Origin: Flammeovirga pacifica
GTDB taxonomy: Bacteria > Bacteroidota > Bacteroidia > Cytophagales > Flammeovirgaceae
NCBI RefSeq assembly: GCF_000807855.2
Contig: NZ_JRYR02000001.1
Span: 1,729,881-1,793,880, forward strand
Direction of reading: 5' to 3'
Length of the DNA stretch: 64,000 bases
A program made the position numbers and the translations under genes. A model generated the notes under the pieces. It did not search any database, was not told the DNA's origin, and saw nothing but the letters and a program-made list of their open reading frames with translations. Below, piece by piece: positions 63,572-64,000 of the stretch; the first letter of the stretch is position 1, and each line of letters begins with the position of its first letter.

Positions 63572-64000
63572 ATGAAAATTAAAGAATTAGATGAAATTTT
63601 TGATGATTATGAAAGTTATAAAGCATTAGGAGAAGATAGTTACATAGTTGGTGCACAGCACCCTCAGAATTTTAAGCAGCATAAAAAATTTATAATACCT
63701 TTATTTTATTTTGATGGCGAAGAATGGTTTAAATTAGATATTAATAAGTTAGGTGAGACTATATTTTTAGCAAGTGCACCATACACATTAACCACTGATT
63801 TCAAGTTAGAAGAATTAATAAAAGTTAAAGGGGTACGTCCAAATAAACAACTTACGGATGATGACTCCTACAATAAAGAAAATTCTTTAACGAAGCATAT
63901 CACTCATGCAGATCGCTTAAGCTCTTTATCTGAAGATCAACTATTAGAAATTTTCCCTGGTGAGATTGACTTTGAACTTCACCTTTTCCACCCTGACAAA
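63572..64000 (+). CDS. Protein of unknown function, 3' truncated by window edge
   Basis: An open frame starts at ATG 63572 ('MKIKELDEIFDDYESYKALG') and runs to the end of the window without a stop (143 codons seen). It is acidic and soluble, with 'HKKFIIPLFYFDGEEWFKL'. I recognise no family. It is divergent from the YfcC operon. Confidence 0.6.
   Translation, partial: MKIKELDEIFDDYESYKALGEDSYIVGAQHPQNFKQHKKFIIPLFYFDGEEWFKLDINKLGETIFLASAPYTLTTDFKLEELIKVKGVRPNKQLTDDDSYNKENSLTKHITHADRLSSLSEDQLLEIFPGEIDFELHLFHPDK

Noticed and set aside
1..64000. tRNA, rRNA, insertion sequences, prophage, CRISPR and toxin-antitoxin modules
   Set aside because: I scanned by eye for tRNA-like cloverleafs, rRNA segments, transposase motifs and long direct repeats and found none that I can support. 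A dedicated search could still find small examples.

Overview
The window looks like a chromosomal segment of a marine or gliding member of the Bacteroidetes, most likely Cytophagales and close to Flammeovirga. This is inferred from AT-rich DNA, the near absence of Shine-Dalgarno sequences, several matches to the Bacteroidetes -7 promoter box TAnnTTTG, many lipoproteins and TonB/outer-membrane proteins, and a TPR-CHAT protein. The species cannot be fixed from sequence alone. I see no rRNA, tRNA, CRISPR array, phage or insertion sequence, so most of the region reads as ordinary core and accessory chromosome.

Layout. 1-3.2 kb: the 3' end of a TonB-domain protein, then an exported metallo-beta-lactamase-fold hydrolase behind two near-identical palindromic operators. 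3.2-13 kb: small membrane proteins, a 1135-residue exported TPR-CHAT (caspase-like) protein, an Sfp-type phosphopantetheinyl transferase, two lipoproteins and a TonB-dependent-receptor-like barrel. 13-21.7 kb: a DUF350 membrane protein paired with a Tat-type FAD oxidoreductase lipoprotein, YaaA, a rhodanese lipoprotein, RpoN coupled to a PAP2-like membrane protein, then a polysaccharide deacetylase and an old yellow enzyme divergent from an AraC regulator. 22.7-27.2 kb: an isolated sufB, a 600-base gap with a candidate small RNA, a class D beta-lactamase, the N-terminal half of a split transketolase, and Bcp. 27.2-32.7 kb: a processive glycosyltransferase, an ABC permease with a large periplasmic insert, a SpoIIE-type phosphatase and glutamate dehydrogenase.

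32.8-44.6 kb: a tightly packed operon (HMG-CoA lyase, ComB, SmpB, class IV aminotransferase), hisC, a Kelch lipoprotein, HAD and SixA phosphatases, an exported alpha-amylase, and hisH-hisA-pgeF. 44.7-49.5 kb: a CheB-CheR-PAS-histidine kinase followed with no spacer by a BLUF blue-light receptor and, convergently, a single-domain response regulator. This is a probable blue-light signalling module. 49.6-53.1 kb: a POTRA/outer-membrane protein and an alpha/beta hydrolase fused to an RraA-like domain. 53.3-57 kb: siroheme synthesis (met8-like, cobA) with a sulfite/nitrite reductase that carries an extra C-terminal helical domain. 57.2-64 kb: malic enzyme, a NUDIX hydrolase, an operon of a YfcC transporter, a flippase-like protein and a PHP phosphatase, and the start of an unknown gene.

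The most unusual items are the blue-light CheB/CheR kinase-BLUF module, the hydrolase-RraA fusion, the candidate RNA between sufB and the beta-lactamase, and the paired operators in front of the MBL hydrolase. Family calls come from motifs read by eye; no database search was possible.
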